A DNA stretch of 64,000 nt from Burhinus oedicnemus (Eukaryota > Chordata > Aves > Charadriiformes > Burhinidae). The notes below the pieces were generated by a model. That model was not told the DNA's origin and searched no databases. It worked only from the letters and a program-made list of their open reading frames with translations. Positions 1 through 12,360 of the stretch are shown here, piece by piece; positions within the stretch are counted from its first letter, which is position 1; each line of letters opens with the position of its first letter. The DNA lies in contig VFFE01007724.1 of the NCBI GenBank assembly GCA_008921705.1, positions 2,734,127 to 2,798,126 of the forward strand, read 5' to 3'. The translations under genes were made by a program, and so were the position numbers.

Positions 1-2492
1 GAAGAGTCGTGCTGGGCTAGCACAGGAACCAGGACGAGTATGACTGTGAGTACAGCTCTGCCTGGGTTAAGTAGCTTTACTGAACAGCAGGGCATAGGAG
101 GCTGATCAGAGGACTGTGCTAATTCAGTTAAATCCTTTTCCATTTTGGAAATGTCACATTTAGAGCTAGTATATTTCTGTGTAGTGCTGTATTTTGTCAT
201 GCAAACATATCCCGATAAATCTTTCAATTCTAAGGTCAGTGACCCATTCACAGATGAAACCACATTTTTTTCCCCAGCTAGAACATCCAGATAGCATTGT
301 ACAGAATAAAATACGTGATGAACCCAGACCCAATGGCTGTACTTTTAGCTGATGCGTGTTATGCATGTATATGTGTGAAGGTAAGGATAATGCAATGACG
401 GGCTTTTAGACTTCTAATCTACATTTTTCTTACCCCAGAAATACATGAATAGGAGTCTGACTTCATTTTCTGAATCCAAAAGCGCGTATCTTTATCCTAT
501 GCTTTTAAGCGTACATTCATTTTTTGCTCATTTGCAGTTTGTTCCAGTTTTTTGAGAGCTGCATGCATACATCTCAGAGCAGAATGGTGGCTTTTATTTT
601 TACCTGGACTATTTTCTCCTCCATGTTCCAGAAGAACTCCTCATGTAGCAGGAGGGCACAGATATCTATATAGATCTAGATAATCTATGGTTATGAGAGC
701 TATTCAAAGTGTTTCTTAATTTTTTCTTTTCCTATACTGCCTCCTCTACAATCCTTTTTTATATACTAGGGAAAGTGCTGAAGCCCTTGTGTTTCAGCCT
801 CAATATTAGAGATATTCCAATGAGCAGAAATTGTTCTTATTACAGCTTCTGTTTAAATCCCAAGTTCAGGTGTATGATCCTAGCAAGGATTTGTGTTAGT
901 TCTCTGCATGTGTGTGTGTTTAATGTTATAGCAGCTGAAAATCACATGCTTTCAATTTTCATTTTCTGAAGCCCACATAAGCAAAGGGATTTATTTTTCT
1001 TGATTGCTTAATTAAGTAGGATGTTCACTATGGAAAGCTGAACATTCCAAATTCTTAATAGCTTAGCAAGTTTTTAGAAAACTCCTGATTTGATGTGAAG
1101 AGAGTCAAACAGAGGAAACTTACTTTCTTTAACAAAACTCAGTTTGGAGAACTAATTAACTAAATTAATTGATATTGGTTTCAGTGGAGCAGATGACGAT
1201 AGCAGTTGTGTGTGTTGCACTCCTGCCACTCTTGTTCTTGCAATGCCAGAGCTTGTGGGTTTGGTTTTTTTTTATGATAGAGATAACAACATGAAAACAA
1301 GTCTTCTAAACCCCAAAATGCTGCCTATTTACTTTACAGCATGCCACTACCAAGCTTTCCCAAACTACAGAAAGCTTGGCTGCTTTTGTGTTCATGAACC
1401 TAAGCAGCACAGATGTAACTTTGAAAATGATTCTGGGGGTGGTTTGCTAAGGACACCGTAGTTATTACTAAGCGCTGTTTCTGCTGAATTGATTCTTGAA
1501 GGTACACTTGGAAGATTAAATTAAAAAAAATTATACTGGAACAATTCTGCAGATATAGAGAGACAGACCTAATGACGAATGCACAAGATAATACTTTAAG
1601 AGTGTTAAAAGAGAGGAAAACGTTGAATGATTCCTTTGTGAAGCAAAAGCTGATCAATGCGTTCCGTGGGGATTGTGCAGGTTTGCTGGAGTGCAGGGAT
1701 GCACTTCCCTTAGGAAGACGCTAGAGTTTGAAGTACAAATCACTGAAGCCACTATTCTTAAATATGTTTATACACACATATAAATACATAAACCAGCCAA
1801 CAGTCTGTTACAGTCAGAGAAGTAAAGCATCACACATTTCCTTTCAAATCTTTTTAACCTCCTCTCTTGTTTTCTCTTGTGACATCCGTATCTCCTGGAT
1901 GTCTAGAACTGCTTTTGTTATTAGCAGTCTAGATTCCCTTTTTTCTTTTCCTCTTACTTTTCTTCTTTCATTCTTTCTTCCTGCTATTTAATCAACTCTA
2001 CTTTTTTTTTTTCTCCATTGTCTCTCCCCTCATACTTTGCTTTTTGAGCTCTTGGCTACAAATACAAGATTCAAAGGGCAAATCTATTAAAAGAAATGGC
2101 ACTAGCTTTATGGCTCTCCCAGGAAAGAAGAAAAAATTGTTTCCCCTCCTCCCACTTCGGTGATTTCACTTGGGAAGCTGACAGTTCATTGCACAAATAT
2201 GCTTCCTACTTCCCCTGACTGAAGGAGCTAATGGTGTCAGGAAAATTCTAGGATGGACCCCACTCGAGAACTGCAGAAGCCCTTAATTCCGTCAGAAGAT
2301 TGTCCATTAAATAAACAAACAAACAAATAAATGCCTTTGGTTAAGAAGGCTGCCTTTTCTGCTTGTGGTTCCTGTATTTTGGTTTCATGTAGTGGACAGG
2401 AGCCTAGAGTCAATTTCCAGCAGAGGAAAGCCTTGTCTTTAGTGTTTCCAAGATGCCCCCAGCAACGCTATTCCATGTAGGAAGGTACCTAC
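1..2492. other. AT-rich non-coding stretch, nothing recognised
   Basis: No repeat family, RNA gene or convincing exon was recognised here. Short open frames exist on both strands, but they are AT-rich, have poor amino-acid composition and no matching splice-site pairs. A perfect 12-bp palindrome (ATCTATATAGAT) lies near position 665, and an AAAC/AAAT simple repeat near 2310. If the minus-strand exon candidate at 2493-2729 is real, this stretch is its downstream intron. Confidence 0.6.
2308..2335. repeat. (AAAC)n/(AAAT)n simple repeat
   Basis: A short run of AAAC units grading into AAAT, seen directly. Ordinary microsatellite-like low-complexity DNA. Confidence 0.8.
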
Positions 2493-2729
2493 CTTGCAGA
2501 AATCATTTTCTTTTGTTGTGTTTTCCCTGTAGTTACTGGTGCTCAGGGCTAAAACCTTGGGCCATCCTTTAGGTTTTGGCTTTTTGATTTTTTGAATACC
2601 TCCCACAATTTCAGTTTCTTCTGTTGTTTCCTGTTGGGCTTTTGATGACTTGTGCATTGAAATTGCATCTGAGAAGTTTCGGAGACTTGGAAGTGATGTC
2701 CACTTTTTCCTGCGGTGTGGTTTACAAAA
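2493..2729 (-). CDS. candidate internal coding exon, gene unknown
   Basis: On the minus strand an open frame of exactly 79 codons (237 bases) sits between an acceptor-like AG (TTTTTAATTGCCAG just upstream) and a near-consensus donor, CTGCAAG|GTAGGT. The frame is phase 0 at both ends, so the exon would be symmetric. The peptide begins FCKPHRRKKWTS and is hydrophilic and Lys/Thr/Glu-rich, with a basic KKPKPKGWPKV segment near residues 49-59; this looks like a cytosolic or tail region rather than a folded core. I do not recognise the protein. The frame stays open upstream past the acceptor. The acceptor's pyrimidine tract is mediocre, and open frames of this length are expected by chance in a 64-kb window, so this is an inference from splice signals and composition only. 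The candidate at 4472-4599 ends in the matching phase. Confidence 0.25.
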
Positions 2730-2769
2730 CTGGCAATTAAAAATAACCTCAATCAAAACTGTTTGATTT

Positions 2770-4400
2770 CAGAGTTCAGTTTCAAAATACTAGCATGGTT
2801 ATAAAGGTGGAGCCAGAAAAAAAATAATTATAGGGGCTTTCTCCACTGCAAACTATGACCTTGTAATATGTCACCCTAAACTGACCATGCTATGAATTAC
2901 TTATATTGTAAATAATCTTACCAGCGCTGAAGTTTCAGTTCCAACCTGGCTTTATACTTTGCTGGGGTATCTAAAAAGCCTCAGCATTGTTGTTCTTGCG
3001 TACCTGTTCTGCTGTACTTTCTTCTTGTGTGCCTACAAACCTATACAATTGTGACACTGTGACTATATTTTGAATTGCTTTTACTACAGAGCTGAATCCC
3101 AAGAATTTTCCTTGGGCAGAGGCAACATTTGCCCTAGGTGCTATTTCTAGCCATTTTACAGAAATATGAATACACTGCCAAAATTGGAGCTGGTTTTAAT
3201 TTTGAAAGCAACCTGCTATATAGGTTCAATATAGTAGAGCACTTAAAGGCAGCCCCAAACTGAATGTTTCATGAGCCCCTGGCCTCCTTACTGGTACGGA
3301 AAGTGCTTTTCGCAATAAGGTTCTGCACCTCGTTACATGCCAGGTATATCAAAAGCAGTCTTACTGCTCGCTATCTTATAGCCATCGCTTTTTTAAATTG
3401 GTAAATCTTCATGCAGAAAGAGGAAAAAATAGTCAACATTCCAGTAATTGTAAAGGGGATTTACAAATACCGTGACAATGTAGAAAGTAAAATTATTACT
3501 AGATGCTCTGCCACGAGTCCTAGCAAGCACTTGCCTGAAATCTATCAACTAGAAGGTCACAATAATGCTTTACGAATGCAATGTAGCTTCAGTTGTAAAA
3601 ATCTGTTGCCGGAATCAGAGACAGAGATGGAGGGATTCATCAAAGAGAGGTACTAAAAATGCAATCCAACTACAACTATTATTCTTAAAGAGGCAGACAT
3701 AACCCAATACTGATGTCCAGACTATTACACCTAACCAAACCAGTTTATTTTTGAAGCAGTTTATTAATTAAGTCAGAAATAACTCGGGGGAAAAACTGAA
3801 GATTCTTTCTACAGGAAATTAAAGTAGCAACATAAACAAGTTACGAATACTCTATTTATTTCCAATTAATGAAATCTAATTTGAAAGATAGAATGAGCTT
3901 CCAGTCCACGATCCTTATACCCTAGTATGTTGTCTGGGAATGGAATTCATTTTAATTAGTGGTAAAAAGTATTTAAATTTTTCTAGTGTCAAAACCCCCA
4001 TAAATTTAGGACCCTCTTCAGAAAACAACAAGGATTGGGTTACTTGTTTTACAAGACCATAGTGAATATTTTTAGTAGCATTAATGATAAAAACATACAT
4101 AGATCACGTATAGCTAGCTTTTTAACATCCTCCTAATATGTATAGCAGCTGCAAAATTACTCCCATCGTTGTTGCATCATGCAATTAGAACATGTTTTAT
4201 TTAAATCTTCCCTTCCACCAACTTTTGCAAGCCCATTCCAGTTTGCCTCACTTTCTGGTACAGGGAAGTTCCTGGGCCTATTACAATGCTCTGAAGTAAT
4301 CCTCTAGGGAAAGGTGATACTAATTAACTGGTTGCATCTTCCCATTATGCAATTAACTCTGTGACTAAAAGGAGATGCTTGTTTTTTAAATCCCATGCAT
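2770..4400. other. AT-rich non-coding stretch
   Basis: No repeat or RNA gene recognised. A plus-strand open segment (about 3417-3649) with an acceptor-like and a weak donor-like edge was considered and rejected. If the flanking minus-strand exon candidates are real, this is the intron between them. Confidence 0.55.
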
Positions 4401-4407
4401 ATTGTCA

Positions 4408-4422
4408 GCCACTAGGGGACAT
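4408..4422 (+). promoter_or_regulatory. CTCF-like motif (candidate)
   Basis: The string GCCACTAGGGGACA resembles the vertebrate CTCF core CCASYAGRKGGC, with one clear departure at the end. Motif similarity only; single matches of this quality occur by chance. Confidence 0.2.
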
Positions 4423-4471
4423 CGAAGAGTAATTCAACTTGTGCTTTCAAGTCCCTGGAACTGGGTCTTAC

Positions 4472-4599
4472 CTTCATTTCTATTTTAGCCTTCATTGGCA
4501 CAAAGATCAAACATCCTAAAAATCGCTTCCAAGCTGGAGCCTTCCATATGGCATAACATGGCATTACCAGCCGCGCCAGCAGGAGAGCTCTAATGGGTC
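4472..4599 (-). CDS. candidate internal coding exon, gene unknown
   Basis: On the minus strand an AG acceptor (TTGTGCGTCAG) precedes 128 bases open in one frame only, ending at a strong donor, ATGAAG|GTAAGA. In that frame two bases complete a split codon, followed by 42 codons. The peptide ends ...PMKAKIEMK and contains the hydrophobic patch FLGCLIFVPM, which could be part of a membrane segment but is too short to call. The exon would end in phase 0, matching the phase-0 start of the candidate at 2493-2729 about 1.7 kb downstream. The acceptor has a poor pyrimidine tract, and the other two frames stop early. The protein is not recognised. It could equally be a pseudo-exon, since decoy splice pairs are common in vertebrate introns. 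Confidence 0.15.
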
Positions 4600-6365
4600 C
4601 TGACGCACAACATCCCAATTAAGTGTCACAATGAAAGCAGCAATTTTAGCTTGTTTAATAACAGACTTCATGGAAGCAAGTCTTTGCTTCAAAGGATCTT
4701 TTAATAAAAGTGAGGTAAAGCGTGAGAGAAGAAAAAGCTAAACAGAAGTATAGTTACTTTTTCACAGATGATTAAATTGGAGAATTGTTAGCTTAAAGAC
4801 GAAGAATTTAGTAATTGAAGAGAGTCTCGCCAGAGAGACCCAGTGGAGTTGCACACGCAACGTACACATTCATGTACCAGCACTGTTTGTGTGCACACTT
4901 GTCTAATATACAGGCCTTATTTGTTTTTAAAAACCATATTTGAAACAACAAAAAATACAATTTTTATTTATAGCTCATTGTTGAAATTCTGCCCTGGACT
5001 GCATGACAGAACTCTTCAGATGCGGATGGGTTTTATTACATGGCAGAGGCAGTGGTAAATAAGCTGTGAAAGGGAAAGCTTTCTTTGAAAAATCAAGCAC
5101 AGTTTTATTCTGAAATTAGAATTCTTGCTATCTCCTCATGACTAAGACCTACTTATTCTTCTGTATAGAGAAGTTTACTGTGCACAGTAGTTCCCCTCTT
5201 ACAATCTGCATTTGCAATTAACTGCAGAATTGACATAATGTGGTGGCAGGAATAATTTTTCTATTAAAGTACTTTTTGGTAGTGATTTTTTATATGCACA
5301 CACACGTTCCTAAGAGATAGCTCTGCTCTTCTTTCCATGAGAGCATTCCTTAATTACCTTATACAGCTGAATAACAGATGCACAGCAACAATAGATCAAG
5401 AAAAAGCATTAAAGATCTTCTCTGTAAAATAGTGACTTTCTAATGGGTGGTACTGGAGAGATTGGAGACCGTGGCAGTAATAAGAGCGCACAATTTACAG
5501 ACCAGTACGTCAGCGAGTAGATCCGTGACCGACTGCAATATAGCAAGATGAGTCAACCTGTCTTAGCAGCCGTCTTTCCTTTCTCACCGCACACTTGGTA
5601 TACATAATACACGCAACAACAGACATTTCTGCTTCAATAGACAGTCTGGGGGGAGATCTGTTTGCTTTCTCCTTCATCGGAGAGAGCGGGGGAATTCCGG
5701 GGCGAACCAGCAACACAAATACGAAAGACAGAAAGAAAATTGTCATAACTGGATGGTGATTACTGAAGTAATGTCTTAGTGTGGGAAAACGTGTTTTTAT
5801 TTTCTCAGTATAACACTCATTTCAGTAGCTCAGTTGCTGATGACATGATAAACGGGTACTTTTTTTTTTCACCACAATTCATCTGAACAGCTGAAGACAA
5901 CTGAATTCCACATTACCTAAGCTCCATAACATCCCTGTGGAAGCTATTGATACAATGTGCATAGGCTTACGGTGAAACACCATGGGTCAAAGCCAAATGT
6001 TTAAAAATGCATGTGTACAAACTATAGTTATGAGGACATTGGAAAGATTTAAATGAACTCCATGTAGTTCTTCATCATAGAATCAAGTTGCAGCGTTTGA
6101 GACCGAAAAGCATTCTGGATCCTGGAAAAGGGGTGATTGGGCACTACAGCTGTAGCAGGTACATCGTTAGGAGGGAGAAGTAAAAGGGGAGGGCCAGGGT
6201 CAATTAAGAAGAGCACCTCTAGCTCTGTCCTTAGAAGGCTCTTGCTGCGGTTAGAAGCTACCTGAAAATTATCTGTTAGCTGCGTCTCCCAGGAAAAGGT
6301 AAATTTGGTGTGGAGAAAAAGCTGTTTCTTTGTAAGCCTGGTTTACATGGTGTTAAACAGTTAAA

Positions 6366-6396
6366 GGATTTTTTTTTAAATTTTTTTTTTTTTTTA
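6366..6396. repeat. T-rich homopolymer tract
   Basis: Two T runs separated by AAA, seen directly. Low complexity. Confidence 0.8.
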
Positions 6397-7312
6397 AGAT
6401 TAAGCTTAAGTTGGGATGCATAGTAGTTTAGTCTTTAGCTGCAAATTATTAGTATTGTTTGCCCTTATGCTACAATATAGAGTGGCAGATCCTTTTTGCT
6501 TGAGTGTGTTATAGTTTGGATTGTAATAAAATATCTCATAGGGAGTAAGTGGTGGATAAATCTTGGAAGGCCACGTGATTTATGGGATGACTATAACTTC
6601 TGAAAATGGAAAAAAAAAAACTCCAAAACCATTAAACTGTATGCAGGCAACAGGGTTTACCTATATGAAATGCTAATGCTTAAGTCGATTTGCAGTCCCT
6701 AGCTCTTCTGAAGTGGCCTGAACCAGCTGTGGTCAGCACAAGAGGAAATCCTCACCCTCACTGTTCCAGCTGGGTTAAATCACAGCTGCTCTGATGTCAG
6801 GTTGTGGTCTGGGAAGGGTTATAGTGATTCATGGTTCTGCCCCTGCTGGTTATGTACTACTAGAATGTTTTTTTCTTGCTTGGTGATAGACTTTAGAGCT
6901 AGTTTCTACTTAATTTCTGCTGAGACCGTTATAATTGGAGGTCTGCTCTTGTCCTGCCTGGCATAAAATGTAAACATTTAAAAGAGACTTTATGATGTTT
7001 CATCTCTTTGTTTAGACTCTTTGCGCTCTGTGGCATTAGATAGTTATTTGCATCTGTATTTCAGCAGTGTTAAAAAGAATCAGGCTGTTATGGTACTTGA
7101 GAGAAACAAACACTGTTCAATTGTTTTGCCCTTTGCTATCCTGAAATTAGCAGCATTGACTTGAAGAAAGGGTAAGTGTTGCTTTTTAAAAAACTGTAGC
7201 TATTTTAAAGACGTGTTCAAAGGTTGACCTTTCATGAATGTCTACACTTAAAATGACTTTTCAATTGTAAAGCATGTGTGTGATGGAGTTATAATGGAAA
7301 TATTGACGTAAC

Positions 7313-7353
7313 AATGATAATAACAATGACATCAAAACAATAATAATAATAGC
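7313..7353. repeat. degenerate (AAT)n/(ACAATG) simple repeat
   Basis: Alternating AATGATAATAACAATG and AATAATAAT units, seen directly. An imperfect microsatellite. Confidence 0.7.
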
Positions 7354-9063
7354 AGGCAGAAACACTGTCTTGGTTCCTCGCTGGTTAAAATTAGTTCTTC
7401 AGCATACCAGGGTCCTGGTGTAGAACTTTGCCTGATAAGCGTTATGATAGTACCACTCGCTAAAGGATTTCCGCTAAACATAATAAGCTATGGATGTGCC
7501 TCGCCTCCCAGTGCTCCTCTAACTTACCGTGTTTGGAGAGGGAGAGAAAATATCTCTCAACGTAGGATTTATCTTTGGAAGTTTTTCATAGGAAAAACTG
7601 TAGTTGAGGGGGAAACTTACTACCTTTAAGCGTATATAATGTGCAGGGCTACTGTAGGAACTTGTTGTGTTGGCTTGCAATGGCAGCATGGAGATATGAA
7701 ACGCACCGACTTTGGAGTAAGACAGACCAAAGGAAGAAAAATAACATATAGACAGACTTTTCCTGGGACGATCATGCTAACTGTCAATTAGATAAATTGT
7801 TTTTACTGCGTGTTTTTAACTTTAGTACGTGTTTTCTACTTACATATCTTTGGGCTATCCAGGAATTTTCCTCTGTTGCCTTGAGGTTTTTACTCCGTAT
7901 ATCTCTATTGCTCTCACCGGTGTTTGCATGATTTATGTTTCCTTTGCTTAGGAAAGGAATCGGACAACATTGCTTAATAGAGTAAATGTGTTATCACACT
8001 GTAATACAGTAGTGAATGTAAAAGGTATATTTCAGTACTAGTATGGATGGAGAAGGCAGGATATGCAATAAATATTTTACGGCGGGGAAGTTATGTTTAC
8101 TGACCTGTATAAGCTTCAGGGATTTCATTCTACAAGTGTGGTAATAGATTTGTTTTGTGGTGCACGCACGACTCAAACTTGTAATCAATATGAGTGGTGT
8201 GGTGTGGCACTCTTGCATGTATTGGATTGAATCATTCCAGGCAATCAGATTTACATTCATAAAAGTTCTTGTTCTGTGCTATAATGTCTGAAGCTAATGT
8301 AAAATACGAAGGACTGCGCAGTCCTGTGAAATGGAGTGATCCCTCACGTTTCAGCCAGCTACACGTGGTATTTTCAGCAAGAGCTCTTATTCCAAGTATA
8401 TGAATTGGAAGCTTGAGGGCCTTAAGGCACTGAGCAGTACAAGACCCACTAGCGGATTTGCATATCCGTCTCCATTACCAGGGTGCCAAGGGCTAGAATC
8501 TGTCACGCAGAGGAAGGTGTGGAGTTGTATTCCCACTAAACAGATTGCCCAAAGAGCAAGTAATCTTAGAGAACTGGTTGCATAATTCTCAATTACGCTA
8601 TTAAATGTCCACAGTAGTCTACAACCGTAGTTGCACTCCTTGGAATATCCAGTTCCAAACAGAGATGTGAGCTCAAGGGTTTCCACACTCGAAGTAAAGC
8701 AGGGTAGGATTTGAGCTGTAATCTGTAGGCGAATTAACTCACTGTTTCAGGAGAGCAGGTGGAGCCATTTTTGCCTGCCTGAGGGTGAGAAGCCCCACAT
8801 CATCATCTTCTCTCATGGAGAAGGCTAGGGAACCGAGTTTGCTGCTGTGGAGGGTCCAAGGGAAGCTGCTTTTGCAGAGATTCCTCAACCCTCTTTTGGC
8901 ACAAGCAAAACCGGTTTTTCCAGGGCTGCACGTTGCTTTGTTGCTCACTTTTTCATCCATGCTAGGAAGCTACCAGTTTACCTAGAGATCATCATGATAT
9001 CTGGCAGAGGTGCTTCAAAGGGGTCTATAACCACACCAGTCTCACCCACAAATTATACTGGCA

Positions 9064-9103
9064 TGTCGTACTGAGATTTGAGATGTCATACTGAGATTTG
9101 AGA
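9064..9103. repeat. 20-bp tandem duplication, two copies
   Basis: Two adjacent 20-base units (9064-9083 and 9084-9103) share the segment TACTGAGATTTGAGA and differ at one base (TGTCG versus TGTCA). A recent local duplication by slippage is the simplest explanation. Confidence 0.85.
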
Positions 9104-9181
9104 TTTTGTTGTGGGGCAACTAGATCCTGTAGCTACCAGCCCTGGCAAAGATAAAATAAAGTTGAATGGATAAGACTTGTC

Positions 9182-9230
9182 GTCTTTTTCTTTTTTTGTT
9201 CTTTTTTTTTTTTTTCTTTCCTCTTTTGTT
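9182..9230. repeat. T-rich low-complexity tract
   Basis: A pyrimidine-dominated run with a 14-base uninterrupted T core at about 9202-9215, seen directly. Confidence 0.8.
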
Positions 9231-9234
9231 GTAT

Positions 9235-12110
9235 TGTACTGGATTGCACTGTGGAATAGGCACATCTGAGGAGGGTGAGACTGATGACTATAAAGCACTA
9301 AGATGTTGGCTACAAGATTTATAGGACGGTCTGTCAATTATATGAAGTTAAACATCATAACCCACTGAGTGGAGTTGAAAGCAACACAGTTCCTGGCACA
9401 AAAAGGAAATGGCGTGGAAAAAAAAAAAAAATCTTGCATCTTGCTCTCCCAGGATTCAAAATGGTCTTTACATCTGTTGTCTGCTGAAGTTCTGTTTTGT
9501 GTCGCTGGCCTTTGCAGCCAAGCTGCTCTGCGTCTGCTCCGAAAGGCTAGATCCCTTCTGAAAACATTAACCCAGCTTGGAGAGATGCAGCTCAGCCAGA
9601 AGAATACCAGCTTTCCGCTTTTATGCAACTTACAAATAACATACAGGTGAATGTCCCATAGGTGTTCAATCTATGGGCAGCCATTCAATAGCTTGGTAGG
9701 ACGTACCTCTCTTGTCCCAAGAGCGTACCTACGTAACAACGGACAGCGGTGCCCAGTGCGCGGGAGATTCCAGCAGTGGTTTCTAGTTTAAGCTTTCTTT
9801 TTTCCTCCTCTGACTAGCCTGCTTCTCTCATACTAGCTGAGACATATTTTATGATACCTGCTCCGAGACAAATGCCTCTTGTCTGCTAAACTTCATCTGA
9901 AATCTCCATCAGTCTTTTCGATGGCATAAACAGCCACAGATAATATTTTGGTTTTGCTTTTCTGGAAAGTTACGTACCAGGTAGCCCATTAAACGAAAGT
10001 GAAGCGGTATCAGACAACTTTATGATGAAGTTCTGATTACTTCAAGTTATTACGGGACAGTGACATCCCCTTAGAAAAAACATCATTAAAGACATTAATT
10101 GCTATAAAGATTTCTTACACTTATTATCTTATGTGGCCTGTGTTGTATGGACACAGCATTAAACAGTTTCTTGTCAAAGAGTCTGTGTTTTTTCTTAAAA
10201 GACGAAACATGAAAGATGAAAAAGATTAAATATCACATTTGTTCCAAAGTGATGTGTTTTGATACTTAAAAAATTCTTGCTACAAAGAGAGAAGATAAAT
10301 GAGGAATGGTAAGCAGGATGGAAGAGGGGAGACTTCAAGGAGAGATGATGTGGGAAAGAGAGGAAAGAGAAAGAATGGGATCCCCGGGGAGGGGAAGCTG
10401 AGATGAAAAGCTTATCAAGAGGGTGGCTCAGATCAGATGCCGTCATGATCATATGCATTCCTAAATCTTAATCGTAGAGCCAGGACCAAAACAACTTCTT
10501 TAATGTCAGAGGAAGTTTTCTGAGGAATGTGAGCACAATTGGTCTGGTAAGGAATTTGAATTGTCTCAAAAGTGTTGCAGCTGGTTTGTGTAAAAGTGAA
10601 CATGCATTTTATGTAAATGCAGCTTTAAAGACAGAGGTCGAATACAAGTAGAATTACTCCACAACAGCAAACACCATCCAGATCTGAATAATTTGCAAGG
10701 TTTGGCAAATGGGTTCATAGCAGAAACATGGACTGACTACAGAAGTCATGAGTCCATACAGATTCATGCAAACCAGCAATTTTTACTTCTGGCTAACATA
10801 TACTATGTAGTGAATGAAATGTGGCTTCACTTACTAAGTTTCAACTTTAAAAAAACCCTTATACCTCTTCTATTTGTGATGACTGCAGCTCAGATATGGA
10901 ACATGAGTCCGAAAAGTTGTATACCTATTTAACAACTTAACACTTAGTATTTCATCTTTGGTATCTTATGGTGGGTACAAAGAAACTTAGTAGTGTACGG
11001 GTCACCCGCCAGGACAATTTTTCTCCAAAATGTGTGCTTCCTAAAAGGGGCTGAGACTCACATTAGGAAGTACTGCAAGCCTTAGGATTCCCAAGCAAAT
11101 CTCCTAAGTGTTAATTAAGGTACCTTTTTAAAATGGTCTGGTGTGAAGAGAGACTGCATCTACCTGTAGTTGCTCCTGGATGCAACAGCAGTAGTGGCAA
11201 GTTTAACCTCACTTGAGGGCAAAACCAATTCTTTTCACTGAAGGCAGAATTCTTATGCTTTTATGGCTAATATTGCATTCGCATGCCTTCAGCTCACCAA
11301 TCCAAATGATCACATATCTCTTTATATATGAGGGGAAAAGCATGCATACAGGGAACTTTCCCTATCTTTGCAAATTGCTCCCACCAGTATATACTGGATT
11401 TGGATTTAAAACTGATGAACCATTTACTTTAGAGAAGATTAAACCACTGGGTTCGGAGAACCTACTATCTTCCTCAGAGCTTGCATAACTTAGCTGATAA
11501 GGAGAACTTGGTTTTTATCACAGAATTGTGTGTCTGCAAGAGGATAGCTGGTCTGACAGATTTTACCACTGCCTCCGTGAAAGCCATAACAATTCCCAGG
11601 TGCTCTTCAGGTCTTGGAGGTAGACTCTACCGAATGCTCCAAAGGTCTAATGAGTTAGTGGGTGTATAAATTACTCGGTATGCTGCAGGATCAAACAAAA
11701 TGAGTATGAGTTAACACGCAAGTAACAATATGAGTGGAATAATTAGATTAGCTTCTTTTATACAGGAAACAGTCTTCTAGGAAGCTTGCAACTGCAATAG
11801 CAAGGTTATCTCATGCTATCTCTGGATTAATGTACAGTTGTTTATCTAAAAAAGCTTCAGATACAAAAAAGGATGAAAAAGGCCTCACTTACAAAAACAG
11901 AAACCCAAATTAAGGGCAAGTACTGTGACTCTTATGGAAGTTATCTTAAACAACACAATAGAAAGGCATTAGTCTGCAAGAAATAATTGTTTGGGCCCCT
12001 ACAACCACCTGTACTCTCTCCTACCCTCTGCGTCCCCCAGCTTTAAATCTACCAGTTTATCTCAATTATCAGCTGACACAGAAGTGACTAGACCTAAAAC
12101 AAATCCCCGC
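9235..12110. other. non-coding stretch, no gene recognised
   Basis: Contains a poly-A run near 9420, a purine-rich segment at about 10285-10400, and otherwise unremarkable AT-rich sequence. Overlapping open frames on both strands at 9340-9650 lack splice signals. Confidence 0.55.
10285..10402. repeat. purine-rich (GA-rich) tract with TCCCCGGGGA palindrome
   Basis: The plus strand is dominated by G and A for roughly 110 bases (GGAAGAGGGGAGA, GGGAAAGAGAGGAAAGAGAAAG) and is interrupted by the perfect 10-bp palindrome TCCCCGGGGA at 10381-10390. GA-rich DNA of this type can be low-complexity background or a binding region for GA-tract proteins; the sequence does not say which. Confidence 0.6.
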
Positions 12111-12114
12111 TAAC

Positions 12115-12360
12115 CTCTCAAGTAACGTGTCCTCCAGTGGGGGCCCATGCCTCCTCAGACCACACAAAAGCCTGCACCCGTGGAGAACAGCCCTCCCAAG
12201 GCTTTGGCAACCCCTGATTCAGCAGCTGGAGGCACTGGTGTCCCACCAGCGCTGGGGAACACCAGGCTGTAGGGAGGCAGTGAAGAAATGAATGAATGCG
12301 TTGGTGAAGGATGCAGAGGGGTGGCCCTGCAGCTGGGGGAGGTGGCCGGCTCATTTATTG
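12115..12360. other. GC-rich patch in AT-rich surroundings
   Basis: This segment is clearly richer in G and C than its flanks, with few CpGs (about five counted). Two overlapping minus-strand open frames cross it, rich in Pro, Ala and Ser, as expected from base composition alone. No start context, splice pair or recognisable domain supports a gene. It could be a remnant of a mobile element or an old exon, but nothing decides this. Confidence 0.5.

Larger units (their letters stand above)
4620..9060. other. AT-rich non-coding stretch with scattered short runs
   Basis: No gene or interspersed repeat recognised. It contains a modestly CpG-richer patch at about 5490-5720, where a minus-strand open frame begins with a signal-peptide-like string (see findings), a T-rich run at 6366-6396, AAT-type repeats at 7313-7353, and a GC-moderate segment at 8750-8960 that is open on both strands through base composition. 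Confidence 0.55.

Noticed and set aside
3417..3649. Plus-strand segment with acceptor-like TCTTCATGCAG and donor-like GAGAG|GTACTA
   Set aside because: The donor is weak, the frame stops two codons later, and the peptide (MQKEEKIVNIPVIVKG start) matches nothing I know.
6071..6090. CATCATAGAATCAAG, similar to a reverse CR1 3' end
   Set aside because: Similarity ends after about 12 bases; the following sequence is not CR1-like.
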